Shown here: positions 1 through 5,121 of the stretch, one piece after another
How positions within the stretch are numbered: the stretch's first letter is position 1
Layout: the number at the start of each line of letters is the position of its first letter
DNA from: Methanocellales archaeon
Lineage (GTDB): Archaea; Halobacteriota; UBA148; JAUWXC01
Reading direction: 5' to 3'
DNA length: 5,744 nt
NCBI GenBank assembly: GCA_030616565.1
Contig: JAUWXC010000054.1
Location: forward strand, 1 to 5,744
Program-made: the position numbers and the translations under genes
Notes under the pieces: model-generated
What the model saw: only the letters and a program-made list of their open reading frames with translations
The model's database searches: none
Told to the model about the DNA's origin: nothing

Positions 1-142
1 CTATGGGATTGGACACACTTCCTATCACGAGGTCTGCGAAGGGTTTTCCCATGGCTTTTGCTGCATCTCCCATCCCAACGATCGAGAGGAGGAAAACGTA
101 TAAACCCACAATGAAAAGGAGTGCTTTTTTTCTATCCTCTAT
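1..142 (-). CDS. Na+/phosphate cotransporter-family membrane protein, N-terminal fragment (runs off left edge)
   Basis: An open frame runs from about 142 down to the left edge, about 47 codons with no stop. It starts with a short charged stretch (IEDRKKA), then a hydrophobic segment (ALLFIVGLYVFLLSIVGMG). An amphipathic part follows and the visible end is GSVSNPI. This layout matches, from memory, the start of Na/Pi-cotransporter family (NptA-like) proteins, where an SNP-x-x-G-x-x-x-G-x-x-x-T motif leads into the QSSS transport motif; that part lies outside the window. The substrate cannot be read from here and may not be phosphate. A perfect GGGAGGT lies at 149-155, 6 nt before codon ATA (140-142), but there is no ATG, GTG or TTG at that place. 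The first canonical starts (GTG 107-109, ATG 71-73) would cut into or remove the first membrane segment and lack a Shine-Dalgarno. I place the start at ATA because of spacing and homology; a mutation or base error is possible. It lies 33 nt after the CBS gene, in the same frame, probably in one operon. Confidence 0.6.
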   Translation of the reverse strand, partial: MEDRKKALLFIVGLYVFLLSIVGMGDAAKAMGKPFADLVIGSVSNPI

Positions 143-148
143 ACTACT

Positions 149-155
149 ACCTCCC
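149..155 (-). promoter_or_regulatory. Strong Shine-Dalgarno that places an ATA start
   Basis: GGGAGGT on the minus strand is a near-full complement of the archaeal 16S 3' end. It lies 6 nt before ATA at 140-142. No canonical start codon is at usable distance, so this site is the main argument for initiation at ATA or for a lost ATG. Confidence 0.6.
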
Positions 156-175
156 GATGAAGCTACAAATCTATC

Positions 176-724
176 TCATTTCCCCTTCTTCTCCTCTTTA
201 ATCAACTGATACACGTGTTCTTTGAAATTCGTTTTCATCAATTGCGCAAGGGCACCGGTAACGCTGGATGCGAATGATATCAGGTCAGCATCGGTAATGA
301 TGCCAACCAATTTATCGCCCTCGACGACGGGTAATCTTCGTATGTCTTTCTCCAGCAATTTTTGTGCCGCGCTCGATAGCCTTTCATCCGGTTTTATGGT
401 AATAAGTGGTTGAGACATTACATCCTTTAACATCACTGAACTTGGCGCTATGTCCTTGGACATGAGCTTTTGTACCAGGTCTCGTTCGGTCACGATGCCG
501 ATAGGCTTGTCGTTCTCGATTATTACCAAGCTGCCTATCTTGTGTTTTGTCATCTTTTGTGCTCCTTCCGACGCCTTCATGCTGCCCTCGGCTGTGATGA
601 CGTTTGGGGTCATGATATCCCGCACAGGCATCTTCATTGTCATTCTGTCCAAGCACTTAAAGCAATACATCTGCTCGGACTCAATCGGTATGGGCGCTCC
701 ACAAAATGCACAGATTCTTCCCAT
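176..724 (-). CDS. Zinc-ribbon and tandem CBS domain protein
   Basis: A 182-residue soluble protein. Residues 5-24 hold two CxxC pairs (C5/C8 and C21/C24), a likely zinc ribbon. Two CBS domains follow at about 33-90 and 98-153. Each ends with the usual GI[VI]T-x-x-D stretch (T79..D82 and T144..D147), where CBS pairs commonly contact the ribose of adenosine nucleotides. A CBS pair forms one Bateman module that typically senses AMP, ATP or SAM. The C-terminal ~25 residues are charged and probably helical. CBS proteins fused to a zinc ribbon are known in archaea (Thermoplasma Ta0289 is one I recall, with the ribbon at the other end); the ligand here cannot be told. The ATG is supported by AGGTGA at 729-734, 4 nt upstream. 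The transporter fragment follows directly, so a regulatory role for that transporter is a reasonable guess, not a demonstrated fact. Confidence 0.9.
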   Translation of the reverse strand: MGRICAFCGAPIPIESEQMYCFKCLDRMTMKMPVRDIMTPNVITAEGSMKASEGAQKMTKHKIGSLVIIENDKPIGIVTERDLVQKLMSKDIAPSSVMLKDVMSQPLITIKPDERLSSAAQKLLEKDIRRLPVVEGDKLVGIITDADLISFASSVTGALAQLMKTNFKEHVYQLIKEEKKGK

Positions 725-765
725 ATTTTCACCTTTCCTTCATTGAAGTATTATCTTGTTTTGTG

Positions 766-775
766 TTATATACTT
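766..775 (-). promoter_or_regulatory. Probable TATA box of the CBS gene
   Basis: AAGTATATAA on the minus strand. Transcription would be expected to start about 25 nt downstream, near 745, giving a leader of about 20 nt that holds the AGGTGA ribosome binding site. It is judged by sequence and spacing only. Confidence 0.5.
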
Positions 776-804
776 GATGTGAGCTGTCGCTTTAGAAGAA
801 AGTG

Positions 805-813
805 TTTTATAAT
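805..813 (+). promoter_or_regulatory. Probable TATA box of leuA
   Basis: TTTTATAAT is preceded by purine-rich GAAGAAAG (795-802), which could serve as the TFB recognition element. The expected transcript start is near 835, giving a leader of about 65 nt before the leuA ATG. That leader would contain the hairpin at 843-877. Confidence 0.45.
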
Positions 814-842
814 CTGATGCCCTATTAACAGCTGGTATTATG

Positions 843-877
843 GTAAAAGAAAGTAAAGCGAGGGATCGCCTTTTACT
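843..877 (+). promoter_or_regulatory. leuA leader with alternative hairpins
   Basis: GCGA (858-861) and TCGC (866-869) pair around a GGGA loop of the GNRA type. The strand CTTTTAC (870-876) can pair fully with GTAAAAG (843-849). Alternatively TTTACT (872-877) can pair with AGTAAA (852-857), which stacks under the GCGA/TCGC stem with a 2-nt bulge. The two outer stems exclude each other. The pairing is exact in the sequence; a regulatory role is inferred and unproven. Confidence 0.35.
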
Positions 878-900
878 ACATTGAGTCGATTCGCAAGGGT

Positions 901-2400
901 ATGCATAAAAACATTAGGATATTTGATACCACGCTCAGGGATGGGGAGCAAACGCCTGGCGTATCTTTAACATCTCATAACAAGCTCGTTATAGCGCATC
1001 AGCTGGATAAACTGGGCGTTGACATAATCGAGGCTGGTTTTCCAATTGCATCAAAGGGCGAAAGGGAGTCAGTGAAAAAAATCGCTCATGCCGGGCTAGG
1101 TTCAAAGATATGCGGGCTATCCAGGGTGACCAAATCAGATATCGATGCATGTCTGGATTGTGAAGTGGACATAGTTCATACTTTCATCCCAACCTCGGAC
1201 ATCCAGATCAAGTACACGATCAAGAAGAGCAGGGAAGAGGTGCTGCAGCTTGCGGTAGATGCGGTTGAATACATCAAAAAGCACGGTGTAACATGTCTCT
1301 TCTCTGCCATGGATGCTACCAGAACCGACATGGATTACCTGCTCAAGGTCTATCAGGGCGTTGAAAAAGCTAGCGCAGACATCATCAACGTTCCAGATAC
1401 CGTGGGCGTGATGGTGCCATCGGCGATGTATAAATTCATCAGCAAAATTCACGACGCAGTAAAGGTCCCCATCGACGTACATTGTCATAACGATTTTGGG
1501 CTGGCTGTAGCGAATACTCTTGCCGCTGTTGAAGCGGGGGCGCAACAGGTTCAGGTGACCGTCAACGGTCTTGGCGAGAGGGCGGGAAACGCCTCCTTGG
1601 AAGAAACGGTCATGAGTCTTCGTGCCATCTACGGTGTCAAAACGAACATCAAAACCAAGTATCTGGTCGAAACCTCACGGCTGGTGGAGCGTCTGTCTGG
1701 AATTCACATACCGCCGAACACGCCTGTGGTTGGGGAGAATGCCTTCTCCCATGAATCCGGCATTCACACACACGGCGTGCTCAGGAGGGCAGAAACTTTC
1801 GAGCCTGGCGTGATGACGCCTGAAATGGTGGGGCACAAACGTCGCATAGTAGTTGGAAAGCATGCCGGGAAGCATGCTGTGAAGAAAACGTTGCACGAGG
1901 TAGGATTGAGGCCGACGGATGCCCAGCTTGATGAAATAATGCAGCGGATTAAGGACCTGGGCGACAAAGGGAAACGCGTGACGGATGCAGACCTTTATGC
2001 GATTGCTGAGACCGTCATGGGCGAGGTAGCCAAGGGGGAGCAGGCGATTGTGCTGGAAGAGGTCTCGGTTATGACCGGCAGCAAGATCACACCTAACGCT
2101 GTAATCAAAGCAAAAGTTCACGGAAAGCAAAAAAGAGGAAGCCAGACCGGCGTTGGGCCGGTCGATGCTGCGCTGAAAGCGGTGCAGACCATTCTTGGAA
2201 AGAAAGCCAAAATAAAATTACGGGATTTTAGACTCGAAGCCATTACCGGCGGCTCTGATGCGCTGGCTGAGGTGACGATCGGCGTAGAGGACGAGAAGGG
2301 AAACATCATCACCGCAAGAGCCGCACGCGAGGACATCGTCATGGCGTCTGTCGAAGCATTGGTAAGCGCGATAAACCGGCTGATGCTGAAGAAACGATAA
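901..2400 (+). CDS. leuA: 2-isopropylmalate synthase (LeuA/CimA/AksA family)
   Basis: This 499-residue enzyme condenses acetyl-CoA with 2-oxoisovalerate to 2-isopropylmalate, the first committed step of leucine synthesis, in the cytoplasm. The N-terminal HMGL-like TIM barrel (about 5-270) carries [13 protein letters not shown] with R13, D14 and Q17. It also has HCHND at 194-198 (metal ligands H194, H196) and NGLGERAGN ending at N230. A linker region follows, and the C-terminal LeuA regulatory domain (about 380-499) shows TGVGP at 416-420 and AITGG at 447-451. This domain commonly binds the end product, so leucine feedback is expected. Citramalate synthase (CimA) and homocitrate synthase (AksA) are close relatives in methanogens. 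[15 protein letters not shown] and [13 protein letters not shown] resemble archaeal LeuA more than CimA as I recall them, but substrate choice is not certain. The ATG is the first start after an in-frame TAA at 844-846. It has no clear Shine-Dalgarno, only AAGGGT touching the start. The length is normal for the family. Confidence 0.88.
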   Translation: MHKNIRIFDTTLRDGEQTPGVSLTSHNKLVIAHQLDKLGVDIIEAGFPIASKGERESVKKIAHAGLGSKICGLSRVTKSDIDACLDCEVDIVHTFIPTSDIQIKYTIKKSREEVLQLAVDAVEYIKKHGVTCLFSAMDATRTDMDYLLKVYQGVEKASADIINVPDTVGVMVPSAMYKFISKIHDAVKVPIDVHCHNDFGLAVANTLAAVEAGAQQVQVTVNGLGERAGNASLEETVMSLRAIYGVKTNIKTKYLVETSRLVERLSGIHIPPNTPVVGENAFSHESGIHTHGVLRRAETFEPGVMTPEMVGHKRRIVVGKHAGKHAVKKTLHEVGLRPTDAQLDEIMQRIKDLGDKGKRVTDADLYAIAETVMGEVAKGEQAIVLEEVSVMTGSKITPNAVIKAKVHGKQKRGSQTGVGPVDAALKAVQTILGKKAKIKLRDFRLEAITGGSDALAEVTIGVEDEKGNIITARAAREDIVMASVEALVSAINRLMLKKR

Positions 2401-2411
2401 CACTTAGGACA

Positions 2412-2771
2412 TTACCCAGCACCCTCTTTCTTACCCAGGGATGCCTTAATCTGCTCCTGGAGTTCTTGGAAGCGTTTTTGAATCCTCTCTTCCTGCTTTT
2501 CAAGCGTTTTAAGCCTGAGCGTCAGCGTCTCCTTTTTATCCACTAAATCCTCCTTCACGGTGCCTTTTTCGGATTTAATCAATAACTGGCCGACGCCCTT
2601 GTAGATCGCTGCGTCCTTATCCATTTTCTCCAACTCTTCCAACGCCTGCTCGGTCTCGCGGAGCATCAACTCCATCTGCGTTTTTTGCGTGTACATTGCC
2701 TGTGCCTGTTGCTGCATCTGTTGCAACTGCGCCAGTTGGTTTTGAACCTGTGGGGGTAATTCAGTACTCAC
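2412..2771 (-). CDS. pfdB: Prefoldin beta subunit
   Basis: A 119-residue subunit of the archaeal prefoldin (GimC) chaperone, which holds unfolded proteins in the cytoplasm and passes them to the thermosome. Four beta subunits join two alpha subunits in a jellyfish-shaped hexamer. The N-terminal helix (about 5-48) begins with the family signature LPPQVQNQLAQLQQ and is rich in Q and heptad hydrophobics. The short beta-hairpin region (about 55-72, IYKGVGQLLIKSEKG) forms the barrel contact. The second coiled-coil helix (about 75-112) contains LRLKTLEKQEERIQKRFQEL. One hairpin and no second one fits beta, not alpha. The start is GTG (2769-2771). No other start lies upstream before the frame becomes unlikely, and GTGAT 3 nt before it can pair with the 16S tail. 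In many archaea this gene follows pcc1; here 216 nt separate them, suggesting its own promoter. It converges on leuA with 11 nt between the stops. Confidence 0.95.
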   Translation of the reverse strand: MSTELPPQVQNQLAQLQQMQQQAQAMYTQKTQMELMLRETEQALEELEKMDKDAAIYKGVGQLLIKSEKGTVKEDLVDKKETLTLRLKTLEKQEERIQKRFQELQEQIKASLGKKEGAG

Positions 2772-2801
2772 TCTATCACAACATCCTAATTGAATTAAGA
2801 T

Positions 2802-2813
2802 GACTTAAAAATT
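2802..2813 (-). promoter_or_regulatory. Possible TATA box of pfdB
   Basis: AATTTTTAAGTC on the minus strand. Initiation about 25 nt downstream would fall near 2782, giving a leader of about 11 nt. A second candidate with a purine-rich upstream element (GAAA then TACATATTA, about 2835-2848) would start near 2813. Which is used cannot be decided by eye. Confidence 0.35.
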
Positions 2814-2828
2814 GTGAAGATGCACAAT
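2811..2828. promoter_or_regulatory. Dyad ATTGTG-N6-CACAAT, possible operator
   Basis: A perfect inverted repeat with 6-nt arms at 2811-2816 and 2823-2828. It overlaps the nearer TATA candidate of pfdB, where a bound regulator would block initiation. It shares its TTGTGA core with the dyad at 2855-2868 and with TCACAA at 2776-2781. The binding protein is unknown. Confidence 0.35.
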
Positions 2829-2854
2829 CCTTAAGTAATATGTATTTCAGAATT

Positions 2855-2868
2855 TGTGATAGATCACA
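2855..2868. promoter_or_regulatory. Dyad TGTGAT-N2-ATCACA, possible operator
   Basis: A perfect 6-bp inverted repeat with a 2-nt centre, upstream of pfdB. TTGTGATAGA (2854-2863), which includes its left arm, recurs inverted at 2772-2781 beside the pfdB start. The two copies thus flank the presumed promoter. The arms resemble bacterial CRP half-sites, but the spacing is 4 and not 6 nt between TGTGA and TCACA, and no CRP is implied. Confidence 0.35.
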
Positions 2869-2930
2869 GCAAAAATCGAAGATGACCAAGAATGAACCCC
2901 GGACCATTACAAAAGATTATTACAAAGATC

Positions 2931-2959
2931 AGAGCGTTGATAAACGGATTGGACGCTCT
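2931..2959. terminator. Hairpin downstream of pcc1, possible terminator or 3' end structure
   Basis: AGAGCGT (2931-2937) and ACGCTCT (2953-2959) form a perfect 7-bp stem with a 15-nt loop. On the plus strand it is followed by TTTT (2960-2963). For the minus-strand exosome operon it lies 29 nt after the pcc1 stop and is followed by GATCTTTG. A T5 run on that strand comes later, at 2871-2875. Archaeal termination usually depends on T runs, so the hairpin may serve instead to protect or process the transcript end. Confidence 0.3.
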
Positions 2960-2987
2960 TTTCGGTAAAATTTTCCCGAGGTCATAA

Positions 2988-3218
2988 TCACATCTTTGCC
3001 ATATCATGTGCGATATTGACCAGTCTCAGCCACGTGTTCAGCGCTGCCCTAAGCGAGGCGACATCGTTTGCCTCTACGCTGAGTTTAATCATGCTGCCCT
3101 TCAGCTCTAAAGTAACACCAGACCGCAGGGAGGGTGTATCCTCCAGCTCCGGGCATAGCGAGCGATACACGATATCGGCATATTCGCCTAACTCAATCTC
3201 GAACACAGACAAAATCAT
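2988..3218 (-). CDS. pcc1: KEOPS complex subunit Pcc1
   Basis: This small protein of 76 residues is the dimerising subunit of KEOPS. The complex attaches threonylcarbamoyl to adenosine 37 of ANN-reading tRNAs (t6A), with Kae1 as the catalytic partner. The protein has the family layout: a strand rich in acidic residues at the start ([17 protein letters not shown]), PELEDTP, then strands around 33-50, and a C-terminal helix. That helix carries [13 protein letters not shown], the most conserved part of Pcc1. Length is normal for archaeal Pcc1. The ATG overlaps the rpoP stop as ATGA (4 nt), so it is translationally coupled and is the last gene of the exosome operon here. Sequence conservation in the family is low, so the call rests on the C-terminal motif and on the classic position next to rpoP. 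Confidence 0.88.
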   Translation of the reverse strand: MILSVFEIELGEYADIVYRSLCPELEDTPSLRSGVTLELKGSMIKLSVEANDVASLRAALNTWLRLVNIAHDMAKM

Positions 3219-3352
3219 TCGGCCTTAACCCTTTTGATGATGGTGCCCCTTTCTTTCAGGAGTACCCTATGCCCACAGTATGGGCACCTAACGCCACCAT
3301 ATTCACTATCGATTTCTACAACTCGCTTGCACCCGGTGCATTTATACACCAT
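3215..3352 (-). CDS. rpoP: DNA-directed RNA polymerase subunit P (Rpo12)
   Basis: A 45-residue zinc-ribbon subunit of the archaeal RNA polymerase, the counterpart of eukaryotic Rpb12, needed for open complex formation and enzyme assembly. The zinc ligands are C5 and C8 (YKCTGC) and C23 and C26 (RCPYCGHR). The ending [13 protein letters not shown] matches the family's basic C-terminus. I chose the ATG at 3350-3352 and not the in-frame TTG at 3430. The shorter form has the family length (about 45-50) and GGAGG at 3359-3363, 6 nt before it; the longer form would add 26 residues with no match to the family. The start overlaps the end of rpl37Ae by 11 nt, and its stop overlaps the pcc1 start. Confidence 0.95.
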   Translation of the reverse strand: MVYKCTGCKRVVEIDSEYGGVRCPYCGHRVLLKERGTIIKRVKAE

Positions 3353-3617
3353 GCTCCCCCTCCTCTGCTTCGCTGGCAGGTTTTTGGATTCTTCCTGCTG
3401 GCGTCCGGGGCGCATAGGTACCACCAGCAAACGTGAACTTGCATTTTACACAGTGCCAGATGCCTGCTCCAATCCTCGATACAGATGTGTGGCCGCATTG
3501 CGGACATCTGTGCGGCATGCGCCCCCGCTCTTCGATGCTTGCTACCGTCTTCCTGTCCTTTCGACCGTATCTGGGACCGAAACGACCGGTGGACCCACTT
3601 TTCTTCGACTTACCCAT
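3342..3617 (-). CDS. rpl37Ae: Large ribosomal subunit protein L37Ae (eL43)
   Basis: A 91-residue zinc-binding protein of the large ribosomal subunit. The basic N-terminus ([19 protein letters not shown]) contacts rRNA. A C4 zinc ribbon follows, with C38/C41 (RCPQCGH) and C56/C59 (HCVKCK), then the conserved FAGGTYAP. The last ~15 residues are acidic and variable, as often in this family. The ATG shares one base with the rrp42 stop (TAATG), and GAGAGGAAGG lies just upstream within the rrp42 end. The ribosomal gene is part of the exosome operon, the usual arrangement in archaea. Confidence 0.96.
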   Translation of the reverse strand: MGKSKKSGSTGRFGPRYGRKDRKTVASIEERGRMPHRCPQCGHTSVSRIGAGIWHCVKCKFTFAGGTYAPRTPAGRIQKPASEAEEGEHGV

Positions 3618-4402
3618 TAACCCTTCCTCTCCAGGAACTTCTTTCGTATCTCTTTTGCTTTATTGGATGCCATCTCAATCGCTTGATATATTTGCTCGGA
3701 GGTGAGCATGCCCGTTCCACTTTTCTGCATCCCCGATATGGAGCCATCCTTGTTGAAAATTATCGTCAGTTTCGCGGGTGTAATTTGCTCCTCCTCTAAA
3801 CCTGGATCGAGCAGGAGCTTGCCCCCCATCTCCACGACGGTGACGGCTACCGGCAAATCAGCCACTGGTAGCTGGCCATCCTTACCCATGTCATATCGCT
3901 CATTTGGTAACTTGGCATTTGACAGTGCCGCAATTGCACCAAGCGCGGCAGCATCTATCAGATTGCCATCATGGTCCAGCACATGCATGTCGATGAATAC
4001 CATCCAGACCTTAACCCCTTCCTCGATGCAGAGATTCGTCAGATCTAGTGCGCCAGATTCCCTGATACCCCTGTCAACAACTCTTGCTAATTCGATCGCG
4101 CCCTCCCTTGGCGGACCCGACTCAAAGGTAGGAGATGCAAGTGGAACCAACTCGGCGTTTGTGATGATGACCCCTTTATCCGGCGTGTCTGGAAAAGGCT
4201 CACCAGGTTGGATCTTCACGCCTACAAGCACCTGGGTGTTTCCGATTTGAACGCGTGCGGACCCCTCGGCTCTGCTTATCTCCCCAGTCTCAACGGAAAT
4301 GTCCCTGTACTGGTCAAGCGCCCTGCCGTCCACCCGCTCGCCTCTTTTTGCCAGATCATACATGTAGTCCTTTCTGATTTCAGCGACGATACTCTCGTTC
4401 AT
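3617..4402 (-). CDS. rrp42: Exosome complex subunit Rrp42
   Basis: A 261-residue RNase PH-fold protein of the archaeal exosome. It pairs with Rrp41 in a ring of three heterodimers, and Rrp42 itself lacks the catalytic residues while supplying RNA and phosphate contacts. The RVDGR motif at 23-27 opens the domain. [17 protein letters not shown] (about 84-100) and the arginines after it (R107, R111, R114) lie at the subunit interface and RNA path. The stretch [21 protein letters not shown] (two halves about 136-144 and 145-156) is typical of Rrp42 and has replaced the Rrp41 acidic site. The C-terminal helix runs about 236-258. The ATG overlaps the rrp41 stop as ATGA, with GGAGGGG at 4408-4414, 5 nt upstream. 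Expression is thereby matched to its obligate partner. Confidence 0.97.
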   Translation of the reverse strand: MNESIVAEIRKDYMYDLAKRGERVDGRALDQYRDISVETGEISRAEGSARVQIGNTQVLVGVKIQPGEPFPDTPDKGVIITNAELVPLASPTFESGPPREGAIELARVVDRGIRESGALDLTNLCIEEGVKVWMVFIDMHVLDHDGNLIDAAALGAIAALSNAKLPNERYDMGKDGQLPVADLPVAVTVVEMGGKLLLDPGLEEEQITPAKLTIIFNKDGSISGMQKSGTGMLTSEQIYQAIEMASNKAKEIRKKFLERKG

Positions 4403-5121
4403 TGTTTCCCCTCCACGCCATATTTCGCAATCAACGCCTGTCGCTGCATCTCGTAGATTTGTTCACAACCTTTCTTGGCCAGCTCGAATGCCTGTTTAAA
4501 TTCGTCTTGAGTAAAATGACCATCCATTTGCAATAGCGTGATCCTGTCTGGCACCACCATCGCGATTGGCATATCCGCCTCCCCGTAGTTGTCCTCATCC
4601 TTCATGGGGTCGAGGGCAATGTGTCCATCTATTTTTCCAACCGCGCAAGAGGATACCAACCCCTTCATCGGAATGCCCGCATCTGCCAATGCAATCGACG
4701 CGGCGTTGATTCCTGCAGTTCTGGTCCCTGCGTCTGCTTGCAAAACTTCCACGAAAATGTCTACCGCCGCTTTGGGAAAGCATTCCTTGATGATGACGGG
4801 TTTAATCGCGTCCCTGCTCACCTTGGATATCTCAACTGAGCGTCGGTCTGGACCAGGTCTTTTTCTCTCCTCTACGGAAAAAGATGCCATGTTGTATCTG
4901 TATCTGACGATTGCCCTGGTAGCCTCTTGAAGATGGCGTGGATGGACTTCTCTTGGCCCATACACTGCGGCCATTATCTTGTTCTCACCAAGCTCCAGGT
5001 AACATGAGCCATCTGCTCTTTTCAAAACGCCTACTTCAATCTTGATGGGCCTAAGCTCATCCATTTTTCTTCCGTCGAGACGTTTTCCCTTCACTATGAG
5101 TTTTTCAGGTTTGTCTTTCAT
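4399..5121 (-). CDS. rrp41: Exosome complex catalytic subunit Rrp41
   Basis: The phosphorolytic 3'-5' exoribonuclease subunit of the archaeal exosome. With phosphate it releases nucleoside diphosphates from RNA 3' ends, and in reverse it adds A-rich tails. Numbering from my chosen start gives 240 residues: LDGRK at 15-19, PGPDRR with phosphate-binding R93 and R94, and QADAGTRT at 128-135. The acidic active site is DEDNYGEAD, with D177 and D183 matching the catalytic aspartates of characterised archaeal Rrp41. All key residues are present, so it should be active. Two ATG codons are possible. I prefer 5119-5121 because GAGGA lies 6 nt before it (5128-5132), while ATG 5137-5139 (six more residues, MQRGTK) has no Shine-Dalgarno and adds nothing known in the family. 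It overlaps rrp4 by 17 nt (35 nt with the longer start) and rrp42 by 4 nt. Confidence 0.97.
   Translation of the reverse strand: MKDKPEKLIVKGKRLDGRKMDELRPIKIEVGVLKRADGSCYLELGENKIMAAVYGPREVHPRHLQEATRAIVRYRYNMASFSVEERKRPGPDRRSVEISKVSRDAIKPVIIKECFPKAAVDIFVEVLQADAGTRTAGINAASIALADAGIPMKGLVSSCAVGKIDGHIALDPMKDEDNYGEADMPIAMVVPDRITLLQMDGHFTQDEFKQAFELAKKGCEQIYEMQRQALIAKYGVEGKQ

Noticed and set aside
176..178. TGA as a selenocysteine codon joining the CBS protein to the transporter
   Set aside because: No Sec-type context is expected in either family, and a strong Shine-Dalgarno follows the stop. Archaeal SECIS elements usually lie in the 3' UTR, which is not visible here.
450..817. Plus-strand frames of about 100 codons opposite the CBS gene
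   Set aside because: Shadows of the CBS coding strand; the parts past 725 fall in the divergent promoter region.
1675..2130. Minus-strand open frame of 151 codons opposite leuA
   Set aside because: It mirrors codon bias of leuA; no domain, no ribosome binding site and no operon context.
901..2400. Citramalate synthase (CimA) or homocitrate synthase (AksA) in place of LeuA
   Set aside because: Not excluded, but the remembered LeuA-type stretches and the complete C-terminal regulatory domain favour LeuA. A phylogeny with characterised enzymes would decide.
2855..2868. CRP/FNR-type binding site
   Set aside because: The arms resemble CRP half-sites, but the spacer differs and archaea generally lack classical CRP. 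It is kept only as an unnamed dyad.
3353..3430. Longer rpoP with a TTG start, 26 more residues
   Set aside because: The extension lies wholly inside rpl37Ae, does not resemble any RpoP, and the inner ATG has an ideal Shine-Dalgarno.
3702..4250. Long plus-strand open frame of 182 codons opposite rrp42
   Set aside because: It is the antisense shadow of a clearly conserved gene, and its product is S/P-rich with no recognisable motif.
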